Positions 35,825-47,388 of a DNA stretch of 64,000 bases are shown piece by piece (position 1 is the stretch's first letter; every line of letters starts with the position of its first letter). The position numbers and the translations under genes were made by a program. The DNA is from Ilex aquifolium (taxonomy: Eukaryota > Streptophyta > Magnoliopsida > Aquifoliales > Aquifoliaceae): the NCBI GenBank assembly GCA_951799425.1, contig OX637394.1, positions 7,637,501 to 7,701,500 on the forward strand. Reading direction: 5' to 3'. The notes below the pieces were generated by a model. The model worked only from the letters and a program-made list of their open reading frames with translations. It made no database searches and was not told the DNA's origin.

Positions 35825-38800
35825 CGCCCCCTCAATCTGGATAGAAGTGCTCGAACGTTCAGATTGCCCAAGATGGTTTGGAACTTGCGTGGAGACACTG
35901 GTTTAGTTAGTGAATCAGCAAGTTGATCTCTAGTAGAAATAAACTGAACCGTAAGTTGCTTTCTTCGAACTTGGTCACGCACATAATGAAAATTAATTCG
36001 ATGTGCTTAGTACGGGCATGAAACAGAGGATTAGCATTCAAGTATGTGGCTCCAATATTGTCACACCATAACACTAGCGGGGTTAGAATCTTTAAGCCAA
36101 TTTCAGATAAAATTGATTGCAACCATTGTAGTTCTGAAGCAGTATTTGCAAGGGACTTATATTCAGCTTCGGTACTACTATGAGCAACTGTAAATTGTTG
36201 CTTGCAGAGCCAGGAAATAAGGTTGGTGCCCATGTAAACACAATAAGCACCGACTGATCGACGATCATCGCGATCAGCTGCCTAATCGGAATCTGAAAAA
36301 AGCTTGAATTGCAAAATTAGACGACCTGCTAAGAAACAAACCCGTTGATATGGTATGTTTAAGATAACGTAGAATCCTTTTTACCGCCTGCCAATGTGGA
36401 TCCAACGGGTTATGCATGAATTTGCTTACTTTGTGAATTGAGAAAGCAAGATCAGGTCTAGTAAAAGCTAAATATTGCAGGCTCCCAACAACTTGTCTAT
36501 AGAGAGAAGGATCCGAAAACTTAGCTCCGTCGGTTGCAGATAGGTGACAATTAGTTGACATAGGACACTTGCATGGCTTGACTTCTGCCATGTGAGTGCG
36601 GTTTAGGAGATCAGCCACATACTTACGTTGAGTTAAATACATACCGTCGTTTGAGCGCAATACTTCTACACCCAAAAAATAGCTAAGGTCACAAAGTTCT
36701 TTAACTGCAAAATCCGAATGCAAGGCCTGATGTACATGTCGTATGGCAGTACCAGAATTGCCCGTGATGATAATATCATCAACATAAATAAGAATCACAA
36801 TCAGAACACCATTCTTGCGCCAAATAAAAAGAGAAGTGTCGGCCTTGCTATCATGAAATCCAATCGCCCATAATTTATCAGTTAGACGAGAGAACTAAGC
36901 TCTCGGAGCTTGTTTCAAGCCATATAATGACTTATGTAACCTGCAAATATGATGAGGATATTGTGGATGAATGTACCCCTGAGGTTGGGCCATATAAACT
37001 TCATCCTCCAATTCGTCGTGTAGAAAAGCATTTTGAATATCAATTTGCTTAATCTGCCAGTTATAAGAAATAGCCAGGGACAAGACTATTCGAATTGTAG
37101 CATGCTTGACAACAAGACTAAATGTCTCATGAAAATCAACACCTTCGTGCTGATGAAAGCCCTTGGCAACCAACCTTGCTTTATACCGCTCTATGGAACC
37201 ATCAACATGTCGTTTAATTTTATATATCCATCGGCAACCAGCGATGTTGGCCTTTGGAGGTGGAGCAACTAATGACCATGTCCCATTGCGTAGAAGAGCA
37301 TCGAACTTAGCATTCATCGCTGCACTCCAGTGTGGTGACTTTATTACATCACTATAACATGATGGTTCTACATCAGTAGAATTAAGAGAGCTAAGTAATG
37401 CTTTCGGTAGAGGATACTGTACAAAATCATTTGAGCTAGCTTTTGGTTTAAAAATATTGTTCTGCAATCTGGTAACCATGGCATGGGTGCTGGTATTTCC
37501 TTGCATTACTGGAGGATCCGAGGTGGGTTGAGGTGGTTCCGCTGGTATGCTGGAGGATAGAGAATTTTCAGCAGCTACTAGAAATGGCGAGGAGACAGAA
37601 TTAACATGCCTAACAGGTGTTCCTTCGTCTATTCTTGTAGAGTGAGACACTAGAGGCACATTATGACTAGTTGCAGATGATATAATTCAGGATTGCATAT
37701 CATTTGTTCTGGCAGTCGGTGGTAATTTAAGATGTAAAGGTAAGGCGACATGTGTGGATGAGTGGGACTTTGAGGACGATGTAGAGAAGATATTTTTTTG
37801 GTAAGGAAACAAATTTTCATCAAAGATTATGTGACGTGACACATAAACATGACCAGTTGATAAGTCAAGGCACTTGTACCCGTGATGATTAACACTATAG
37901 CCAATGAAAACACATGATTTGCTTCTAAAATACAATTTATGTTTATTATATGGTCTAAGATTAGGCCAACATGCACATCCGAAGACACGTAAGAAAGAAA
38001 AATCAGGGATCCGGTTATAGAGCATTTCATAAGGTGACAAATTGTTGAGAATGGGTCTTGGAAGACGATTAATTAAATAAGTTGCAGTGTAAAAGACATC
38101 TTCCCAGTAAAGTAGAGGTAAATTCGAATGTGCTAATAGACTAAGTCCAATTTCAACAATTTGTCTATGCCTTTGTTCAATTGAACCGATTTGTTGGTGA
38201 GTATGAGGGCATGCTATGCGATGAGTAATGCCATTTTCTTGAGAATAATTATGAAGTCTACGGTAATCACCACCCCAATCTGATTGTATGACCTTTATTT
38301 TACGTTCAAAATATTTTTTCCACATAACATTGAAATTGAAGAAAAACACGTTCAACATCAGATTTTAATTTAATTGGAAATAACTACAAGAATTTTGAAT
38401 AATTATCCAGAAAACTAACATAGTATCGAGCACCTGTAGTTGAGGCTACAGATGCCGGACCCCATACATCTGTAAAAATTAAGTCTAATGGAGAAGTAGC
38501 AACATAAGTAGAATTGTTAAAAGGCAAAGCATGACTCTTGGCTAATTGGCAATCAGAGCACACAGAGTGCCTCTTTATTTTATCAACTGGAAGCTTATTG
38601 AAGGACATAACACGTTGAACAACTTGAGAAGCAGCATGACCAAGGCGACGATGCCACTGATCAAACGAAATGCGAACACTCGAAAGGGCTTGAGGAGAAA
38701 CATTTTTGTTGGAGAAACGGTATAACCCATTACTGACTTGGCCTCGATGAAGGACGGTCCCCGAGTAATCCTTCACAAGAAAATATTTGTCATGAAACTC

Positions 38801-40037
38801 GAAATAAATATTATTGTCAATACAAAATTTCTGAACATAAAGTAAATTTTTCTGAATTTGAGGGACTAAGAGAACTTGATTAATACAAATGAATGAGATG
38901 ATGTATGAAGAGAAGAATTGCTAGTTTTAGAGATACGCAAACCTTGTCCATTGCCAACTTGAAGTTGATCTGTACCATTATAGTCATCACTCTTTAGATT
39001 CAGATTGGCCATATCATGTGTGATATGGTGAGTGGCACCTGTGTCCGCATGCCAGTCATTCTCCCAGCCGCCATTGTTGGCTGCAACAAAGGCTTGTTTA
39101 TTCTGAGAAGGAGGACGATCTTGATAGGTGAGATCGAAACGGTGGTAGATTTGTGAGCGGAGTGGCCAGGTTTCTCGCAGACTTGACACTCAACTATAGA
39201 AGAATTAAATGTGTCACTGCGATTATAGGAGGAAACACCCCCTCCCCGAGAGTTGTTATGGCGGCCTCTACCACGAGAACCACCTCGGGCCCTATTTTTG
39301 GATTGTTGCGGTTGTCTCTGAACGACATTCGCCTCACCAAGTGGTGCCAGAGTAGAAAGATGATGGCGGTTTGGACGAGATTCAGTCACAATTAAGAGAG
39401 AGTATACTTCCTCAAGTGTGACGTGATTAGTGCGAGCATAGATAGAGGATACGAAGTTGTCGTATTCATGTCCTAATCCAACAAGAACATAAGAAATGAT
39501 GTTGTCACATTTGAGAGGTTGGCCGGCCATATCAAGTTCATCAGCTAATTTTTTGATTGACAAAAAATAATCATTGGCAGATTGACTGCCTTTATTTGCA
39601 TTGGCAAGTTGAGTTCGAACCTGGATGGTGCGAGCTTGAGATTGTGAAGAAAATTTTGTTTCAAGTGCGCGCCAGATCTCATGAGAAGTGGCAGGAGAGA
39701 CTATCTGAGCTAAGACACCCTCAGTCATGGAAGACATGAGAGTGCTCAGGATGAGACTGCCCTATCGCAACAATTGAGATTGCATAGGATTTGGAATTTG
39801 ATTGATTGCATCCGTATCAGGATGCAGAGCATCAATAGTTTGGGGAGGGAGACTGAGAGTACCATAAAGGTAGCCATACAGGTCTTGGCCACGGAAATAG
39901 TGCAGTAATTGTGCCTTCCAAAGAGGATAATTATTAGGAGTCAACTTGATTGAAACAATATTAGAGATTGGAGTGATTGTAGGGATAGAAGAGGAGGGAT
40001 TGTTGATGCTAGTGAACGAGGAAGGAGAGGAGGACAT
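35746..40037 (-). pseudogene. Copia gag-pol remnant
   Basis: Domains occur in copia order on the minus strand. Gag (40037-39190: LTPNNYPLWKAQLLHYF, then CQVCEKPGHSAHK zinc knuckle); protease (WHADTGATHHIT near 39050); integrase zinc-binding WHRRLGHAA..CSDCQLAKSH and core DVWGP/SDWGGDY (38780-37690); reverse transcriptase with ARLVAKGFHQHEG, QIDIQNAFLHDELEDEVYM and YVDD (37660-36280); RNase H with [10 protein letters not shown] (36233-35746). A nonsense codon at 39762-39764 replaces a usual Trp, a frameshift lies inside the zinc knuckle near 39170, and the frame breaks again near 38866, 38384, 37687, 36895, 36274 and 35907. No functional polyprotein can be made. Confidence 0.93.
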
Positions 40038-40072
40038 GATGAGACACTAGTCTTTTGGTAGCTCTGATACCA

Positions 40073-40357
40073 AATAGGAAATTCAGAAGCAGAGGCTACA
40101 GATGTAATTATTTTGACTGTATGTTTTTGTTCAAATGTCATTGATACAAAGTTACTCTTTTATACAGTTTGAGTACAACAGAAATAGCAACATAAAATCT
40201 AATCAAAAGCTATTTAAAATTTATATGACAGTTGAAAATGGAGAGCAGATCAGTAGAGAATCAGATCAGTTGGACTTCCTATTCTTCCTCCAGATTTTCC
40301 TCTTGTTGACAGCTACCGTTGCTTGATTTGTTAGGCAGTTCCACATTTTCTTCTACA
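40073..40357 (-). repeat. Copia 5' LTR
   Basis: About 285 bases, bounded by the primer site at 40061-40072 and by the target duplication at 40358; the last 14 bases do not match the end of the other LTR. Confidence 0.88.
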
Positions 40358-40445
40358 CCTTTAACTTCTAATTTTCACAAGTTTTGTTTGTGCTTAGTTT
40401 CTCTGCAAACCTATTGTAGGTAACTTTTCTAATCTTTTTCTTACT

Positions 40446-41306
40446 ATGGCTCCTTTGAAGAACGAACAAATCCCTGAGTTTTGGTCTAAGTATGGTATCC
40501 CAAATGATGTGTCCATTAGAGTTGCTGGTGAAGATAAACCCCTGCTTGGTTTTAGAGAGTATCCCCATAGCTACTAGGGCCATTACAGATGGTGTAGTTA
40601 GGTTTCCCCTCCACCCTTTACTCCTTTAGGTCTTCCATGCGCTGAAGCTTTGGCCCATTCAGTGTTGTCCAAACATTTTTAGGATTGTTGTGGGGTAGTT
40701 GCTTTGAACAATATTCTGAATACGAATTGGGGCTTTGGGAGATTCTCTATTGTTATACGATTGCTTCCACCTCTGAGAAAAAAATATTATTTTTGAGTTA
40801 AGAAAATTGATCATTGCCTGGTTACCCATCTTCCTGATTTAGACGAAGGTCATGAAAATGATATCTTGTTTGTCTTTGGCAATTGGGAACATCGAGAGGA
40901 CGAAGAGTCTCGCTATAACTGTCCATTCAAAGGTGCACCAGGTAACTTTCATTGGTACCGTTTTCTTTCTTTCTTTTTTTGGCTTGTTCATTCTCTTTTC
41001 TCTTTTCCCTTTCTTTTTTTTTTAAATCTTGGTTCTTCGTATGCTGCAAGTGAGTCTGTGAAGGGCAAAGTACTAGATTCGAGGGTTAATTTATCTAATC
41101 TGCAGAGGGTTTGGGAGTTTGGTGCTACGGATCACTGGTGTAGAGCCACACATGTACTCCTAGGATACGAACCTACTTACAAGTCTTTCATATTAGTTCC
41201 TTTATCGACGTCCCAACAACTGTCGGTCTTAAGAGCTGCTCGGTCAATGGAAACCTCTTCTTTTACACAGTTGATGGATACCAGAAGAAGAGGAATGGGC
41301 GGATGA
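40446..41306 (+). pseudogene. Decayed Tat antisense-type ORF (Transposase_28-like)
   Basis: After an ATG at 40446 the protein reads EQIPEFWSKYGIPNDVSIR, then in broken frames VVRFPLHPLLL and FVFGNWEHREDEESRYNCPF, ending at GCACCAG|GTAACT. The order and splice position match the intact-looking ORF at 57665 (STYHIPPTVL, ARLRLPMSPPICRIL, FLFVGGEW, donor). A second open part (41036-41306) follows. Several stops (for example TAG in the first 160 bases) make it non-functional. Assignment rests on comparison within the window and memory of PF04195. Confidence 0.5.
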
Positions 41307-41358
41307 AGGAGTGTAACGAATTTCAGTGACTTAGTTCTTGGTCCTTTGTCTGGGAAGG

Positions 41359-42472
41359 TGTAATATCTGGCCCGAAAATAAATTTATTATTTATTTAATA
41401 TAATGAATGATGTAGAAAAGTTTAGTGAATTAATTTGGCCATAATAAAGTTATGAGTCAAATGTAAGACCAAAAGTATATTGAAAACCTAAATTAAACCA
41501 AAGTGTAAAAAAAAAAAAAGAGAAGGAATGACGTGTATTTATATATAAAAATATCTAAAGACAAAAAATGAGGAGAATTCTTTCATTCTTTCATCATACC
41601 CATTGGAAGCATTTTAGAACGAGAGAGAGTGAGTTCTAGAGAGAGAGAGAGAGCTTGAAAGAGTGAGAGAGAAGAGTTGAAGTTGATTTCCAAGCTTAGG
41701 AAAACATTATTCTACCTCATCGAAGTCATAAACAAGGTATATATATGCATATTTTTGGGTTTTGAAGCATTGAGTAGAAATCTTAGTTTTGGGTTTGTGT
41801 AGAAATCATGTTTACACTTGATGAAATGAGTTCTAAATGATATATATATGTGTGTGTGTGTGTGTTTATTATGCGTATTAAATAGATATACTAGCATTTG
41901 AAGCCCTTTGATTTGGAAAAATCTCTTAAATATCTAACTTTTGATGAGGTTTGAGAGATTTGGTCAAAGGGTGGTGCTAGAGTGATTGTTGAGTATAATG
42001 ACTTTACATAATTTATTAGTAGCATGATGGATAATAACATACTAAAAATTTAGATGGATTGTTATTGAATTGAGAATACCCACTTGTTGGAACACGAGTA
42101 TACTTTTGGGTCGGGTCCACTTGATCTAGTCTAGGGTTCTTGGTGGGGGTTGGGCCACTAGTAGTATTTTGTCTTCCGCTGTTTGTCTGAGACTTTTGAC
42201 ATAAGAATATCTAGTATTCTTTTAGGGGCCTCCATGCCGGTCATTTAGGCCTGCGTGCCATGGTTATACATTTCGCCATGGTGTTTGGGAGTGGTGTACC
42301 GATTTTGATCAAAAAATGATATTTCTCTTATATTTTGTTTTTTTTATGATTGGTTTTTTTTTTCTTATATTATTATAACGAGGATGTTAGAGTATAATAA
42401 CCCTTAGTCAGAGTGCCCGAGTCGGACAGCCCTCGCATTAGTCCTCAGGTTAGCAGATCGGGGCGTGACAGA
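41359..42472 (+). mobile_element. Probable solo LTR of a Ty3/gypsy element
   Basis: Starts TGTAATATCTGGCCCG and ends CGGGGCGTGACA, the inverted TGTAAC..CCCG ends typical of plant gypsy LTRs. Within it are a GA-rich leader-like stretch (41620-41670) and ACAAGGTATATATATG, a possible donor. The flanks GAAGG and GACAG are not a clean duplication, so borders are provisional. Confidence 0.5.
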
Positions 42473-42514
42473 CAGCATCCGAGCCCAGAGCCATAGTTGT
42501 GACGCAAGCCGATC

Positions 42515-43417
42515 CAGTGCCGGCCCAACCTAAAGGCCACTTAGGCCATTGCCTAAGGCCCCCAAATTGGAAGAAAAATTTGGGGCCCCAAAATAAAATT
42601 TTATATTATGGTACACAATCTAGATATTGTGATATAATTTAAATATTCAATACATTTTAACAATTGAATTAGTAGGGAGTGCAAACTTTAAACAAAATAT
42701 ATTATTTATCCAATGTATTTGATTTTCAAATTAAGTGCAAATAGCATTATCGTAAAATTTTTAAAACCTCTTTAAAAAAAAATTAGGGCCCTATAGTTTA
42801 ACCTAATTTTTTTATCTCACTCAATGTTTATATTATATGTATTATCACTTTACAGTCTTATTATTAAAATCAATTGTTTATCGTATAATATATATGAATA
42901 ATGATTTTACATATCTATAAGTTAAATTTGATGTCATTTTTTGATTAATTTGTTTATAATGCAAAAAATGACTATAAAATAGAGTGAGTATAATTAGTGC
43001 ACTATTTGAAATTAATCAGCCATAGTTGTCTTACTAAATTTTCTTATTTAAACATAATACTATTTCTCTACATATCTTGTAATGTCTCATTTATTTTAGG
43101 ACCACTCAACTTGTATAAATTCTTATTTTTATATTCATTGAGAGAAAAATCATTTTATTAGTTAAACTAATTTTTAATTATATTTTTTTTATCTTAAACA
43201 AATAGCATGTATCATTGCATTTGATCTCCAAATTTGACTTTAGTTAACAATGCAATTTTTATTTGCAAAATTCATGTTGTATCTAAAACAAATACAAAAT
43301 AAATAATTTTTAAATAAACATAATAACTATTTAATACTAATATTATTACTGAATAAATATTACTAAGACACCAAATAAAATTTTTGCCTAGGTCCTAGTT
43401 GGGTTGGGCCGCCCCTG
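42515..43417. mobile_element. Non-autonomous hAT-type element
   Basis: The inverted ends CAGTGCCGGCCCAACC and, reverse complemented, CAGGGGCGGCCCAACC carry the CAG start of hAT termini. The flanks AGCCGATC (42507-42514) and AGCCGATT (43418-43425) form an 8-bp target duplication with one mismatch. The interior is AT-rich without coding frames. Confidence 0.85.
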
Positions 43418-43888
43418 AGCCGATTCCATTCCTTCGGTTCCACAAACTGTCCTTTCCTCACTGAGAGATGATCCAGTCCCCCTTATGACCGATCACCAAC
43501 CTTCGCAAACCGAGGTGGGGGTGATACCGATCATGCGAAGGATTCCGCTTCCATCACAGAGTTGGTTCGGAGGGAGAGCGCTACGAGGAAGTGGAAGGCC
43601 TTTGCTAATCCTTCTGTTGACGAGGCCGAGGGGGCTTTGGTTCGGACCCTTATTGTTTGAACTAAAGAACCAATGCAGTTAAGTCGGATGAGAAACATAA
43701 CAATTAATGTATTTTAAAGTTACAAATCTCATGGTTATTACGTAATTATTTTTACAATATTATTTTTTGGACCTATTTTATTGACATAATTTACTAAATA
43801 ATCCATCACAACCATTAGATTGGTTGTAGGTCTTAATGAAGATCACCGTTAATCTAATGATTATGATTGAATAAGTTAGCAAATTAAT

Positions 43889-44416
43889 GGTCCGTTTGGT
43901 AAGTTAGATGAAAAAATGAAAGGATGAAAAGTGGGAGTGATGCATTTTTTACTCTTCAAGAGAGAAATCATTTTTTCCCTCCTTTGTATTTGGTAAGAGG
44001 GATAAAAATTAGGAATGATTGGTTTTTTTATTTTATTTGGTAAGATTGAAAAAATATTTTTTTTTACTTTTTATTTTATTTTTTGAAAAAAAAATATAAA
44101 TATATATTTTATCATTATATCTAATATGAAATTAATATATACATGATATGTAATTGATAAATATGATATATCTATATATCAAAGAATATATAGACAAATA
44201 ACATACATTTCAATACATATAATTAATTTTTTATCAATTTTTACTTCCAATTTTGGAGGGATTGATTTTGGTAAATTGGAAGAAAAATTTATCCATAAAT
44301 TTTTTCATTCTTCCTATTTTCTTTCCTTACCAAACATGATGTTTTATCTTTCTCTCCAATTTTTAATATTTTCAACTTTTCATCATTCTTTTTATCCATT
44401 GTACCAAATGAAACAT
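43889..44416. mobile_element. MITE with GTTTGGTA-type ends
   Basis: The left end GGTCCGTTTGGTAAG and the right end (reverse complement ATGTTTCATTTGGTACAATG) are inverted, and both arms continue as GATAAAAAG/GAATGATGAAAAG-rich sequence. A half-length relative lies at 50280-50445. Target duplication not resolved. Confidence 0.6.
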
Positions 44417-46286
44417 AAGTCTAAATAATATTAATCTTATTTTTAAATGTGAGGGAAATGATAAAAAAAGAAATTTAACCACGTGACCCACCAGACCATA
44501 GACTTTGCCATCACCAGACCATACCTTCACCGAATCGAAAAAATCCCCATGGCAATTCCGAAAAAGATCACATGGCAAATCCTTAAATTATGTCGGAGTT
44601 AAGGTAATTGGCAAGCTTAACCACAAGATTTAATATTTTGACTGAATTAGCTTGTTAAAAGTCTTCTACTAATATGAATAGAAATATCATCTTTCTATTA
44701 CATTTTCATTATCATTTTAGTCGGTGACAGATCACCTACTATATGTGTGTAAAACACCCACTTATAAAAAGAGGGTCCTACTTAAATCTATGATAATTGA
44801 TCTAACATTAAATGAATATAATGGAGAGAATCTATATCCAACAAAATAAGCGCCTACTTGAAAGAGTAAGATTTTTTTCGATAGTTTTTTTTTTTCCTTC
44901 TATAGATCACTAACTAATTTAACTAGGACACTATATATAAGTTTGTCTCTCACAAATAATGGTGAGCGATATCCCAAAAATATTTGGGGAAAAAGAGATT
45001 TGGATCCCTAATTGAAGCCTAGGACGTTTACAAACTCGTTATAAATCTCATTAGCTTATGTTAATAAGAGTCTTAAATAAGACCCGAAAGGTGTGTATTT
45101 GTAAGGGGGTGTTAATCTAGACTAGCTTGAGTACCCTTAAGTTTGACTTGGTTGTAATTGGCCAAGCATGACTCAGGCTGAACTGTTAGGCTTAAATTTT
45201 GCTCAAGTTCAATTCGGTAGAAATTTAGAGAGTATTTGAGCCAAAATCGAGCTTAGTTTTTGAAAAAAATAAAATAAAATAATATCTTTGAACTTAATAA
45301 TTAATCTTAAAATAATTTGCTTGTCAACTAGAATCCCTTAATAATCAAATTCTTAGAACTCTGAATTTCCTTAAAAAGCTATTAGAGAAGCGAGGGAAAT
45401 GGAGAAACACATATGATTTAAAATTACTTCGATCAGCCGGGGTGAGACAACTTGAGCGAAGTTACACATTACTCGAATTAAGTTGGTTTATAAAACAAAT
45501 TTCAAAATTTAATTTGATAAGTATGAATTAGTCACAAGGCGGGCACGTAAAAGCGAGCTTGGCATGTGAGCGTTTGGCACATGACGCTCTTCTTCACAGG
45601 AGGGCTCCAGTAACTATCTAGCAGCCTGCTCGCCCATATCTCACGAAAGTACCTCACTCCAATTGTTATACTTTTGGGGAGAGTTCCATTTTTCTTGTCG
45701 CCTCATTTAAAAAGCAGTTAAGGGATTCTAACGGTAAAATTGGCCCAACCTATAAAAGAATCGTGCATGCCATAAATCAGGTAAGTAATCCTCGTCAAGC
45801 TAAATATAATTCAGTCTGTTTCTCTGTTTCTGTTTTTATCATCGGAGGGTCGATCATTGGAGTCTCTCCGGTTTTCGACTTTCTTTTCAGGAACCCTCTG
45901 TCGATTGCCAGATCATCTCATATTCCAGTGGTGCAATTTTTGGGATCAATATAATTAATTTCGATATGTTTTATAATTCGAATGGAACTTGGTGTAACAA
46001 GGTTAGGTGGTGGTTAGGAGTTAAAGAATATTGCAAAAATGAATAAATAATCAGAGGAGCAAAATGGAAATAATGAAATATGGAAGTCACATGGCGAGAC
46101 AAATTAAAAATGAAGTCAAGTCGCTTACCAGTGTGAAACAATAAATAAAATAAAATAGAAGGGGGAATTCGAAAGTCAATGTTTGGCATATCCTCCCTCC
46201 ATAAATGGAGCTCCAACTTCCATATCCAATCTGTCCTATTCTTCTTCACCTCCCCTCCCAATACTCTCACATTGCTAAAAGCCATT
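44417..46286. other. Spacer upstream of the malectin-LRR gene, with LTR-like remnant
   Basis: No gene supported. 45540-45955 resembles the promoter-to-leader part of a gypsy LTR: a TATA-like CTATAAAAG (45750), a donor-like ATCAGGTAAGT (45777) and GGAGTCTCTCCGG near 45860. No termini were identified. Confidence 0.4.
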
Positions 46287-46806
46287 ATGCTTAAACACTT
46301 CTATTATTGTTTGTTGTTACTAGTTTTACCTCTCTCTGCTTTATCCGAGGGTAATTAAGCTTATGAAACCTACCCAGTATTTTTTTTTCCTCAGTTTATT
46401 TTTTATATGTAATTGATTGCTATTCACTCACACTGATCATTTTCAAAAAAAATTTCCATGAAACATGGATTTTGCAGTATTTGTGAGCATTGATTGCGGG
46501 GCATCCGATGTTTACACCGATGAAAATTCTATAGTGTGGAGCAGAGACAATGACATTATCCAGAATGGAGTGTTCCGTGTGGTACCGCAGAATAACTCAA
46601 TATCTCATGTAATGGACACTCTGAGAGTGTTCACAACTCGGAAAAAGAACTGTTACTCTATAAACGTCAATAACAGTAGCCGAGTTCTCGTCCGCCCTAG
46701 CTTTTACTATGGAAACTACGACAACAAATCTACTCCTCCTACCTTTGATCTTCTATTTGATGGGAATTATTGGGATACTGTCGAGACTTTGATAAATGAT
46801 TATTAT

Positions 46807-47388
46807 TGATGATGCACAAATTGATTTTCGTGCACCACAGTCAAGTAAATAATATAAAATGCAGTAAACAAACAATCAATGACCAAAATAGCAAATAAAG
46901 GATCAATACAGAGATTTATAGTGGTTCGGTCGTGGCCTACGTCCACTTTGAATGTCAACGGTGGCCTTTGGTGTTCTTTATTAATGAATAATCGTCACCG
47001 GAGCTACAGGGTTTTGAGGGAAAAAGGAACAACAATCTTGTGGTAAGGTAGGAGATGAGGTATTTTTGGGAGACGTACCATAGATGATAAGAGGGCTTAC
47101 ATTTATAGAGTTAGGGTTTTGAGGTGACGCGGTGACGTGAGGGAGGGGTTTTCCTACTTGTTTTGATAATTACAAATTTGGTAGGGTTTCGCCGCATTTC
47201 TCTCCCTCGTACTCCAATTCCTTCGGAGGAGAGCCCCAGCTGGATTGGACTTGAACTTGGACTTGGTGGGTCTTTGCATAGTTGAGCTCTTTGGGTTTCA
47301 TTGGGCCTGCTGGATCTTTATAAATTCTAATCTTTAATTATAATTGGGCTTTGAGCTTGGATTTGAGCCTTTTGGGCCTGGCCCATCA
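46807..47388 (-). mobile_element. Solo LTR, Tat-family, copy 2, inside a coding exon
   Basis: TGATGATGCACAAATTG ... GGCCTGGCCCATCA with a perfect 5-bp duplication ATTAT (46802-46806 and 47389-47393). The core TTATAGTGGTTCGGTC is at about 46917. It is inserted between the codons for ND and YYE of the malectin domain. Confidence 0.93.

Larger units (their letters stand above)
35541..40357 (-). mobile_element. Ty1/copia retrotransposon with both LTRs, coding region decayed
   Basis: A perfect 5-bp target duplication CCTTT (35536-35540 and 40358-40362) flanks the element. In its own (minus) orientation the 5' LTR is about 40357-40073 and the 3' LTR 35824-35541, starting TGTAGAAGAAAATGTGG. The 3' LTR ends CTCTTACA; the 5' LTR end has diverged. 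The primer site TGGTATCAGAGC (40072-40061), complementary to initiator tRNA-Met, follows the 5' LTR, and a GAGGGGGCG purine tract precedes the 3' LTR. The two LTRs differ at roughly a dozen sites by eye, so insertion is not ancient, yet the coding part is broken many times. Confidence 0.95.
35150..43690 (-). mobile_element. Old Tat-type retroelement remnant broken by nested insertions (candidate)
   Basis: A PPT-like CTTTATTTGCCCCTCAAAG (35353-35371, purine-rich on the minus strand) resembles the PPT of the Tat element at 56906, and 40446-41306 resembles its antisense ORF. Into this DNA are inserted a copia element (35541-40357), a probable LTR (41359-42472) and a hAT element (42515-43417). 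43420-43670 is an open GC-richer stretch that may be more antisense-ORF DNA. Outer borders are guesses. Confidence 0.5.

Noticed and set aside
44372-44578. 68-codon minus-strand frame
   Set aside because: No recognisable motif; its end overlaps the MITE arm.
45971-46285. 104-codon minus-strand frame upstream of the malectin-LRR gene
   Set aside because: Covers the promoter and leader of the plus-strand gene; no motif or splice support.
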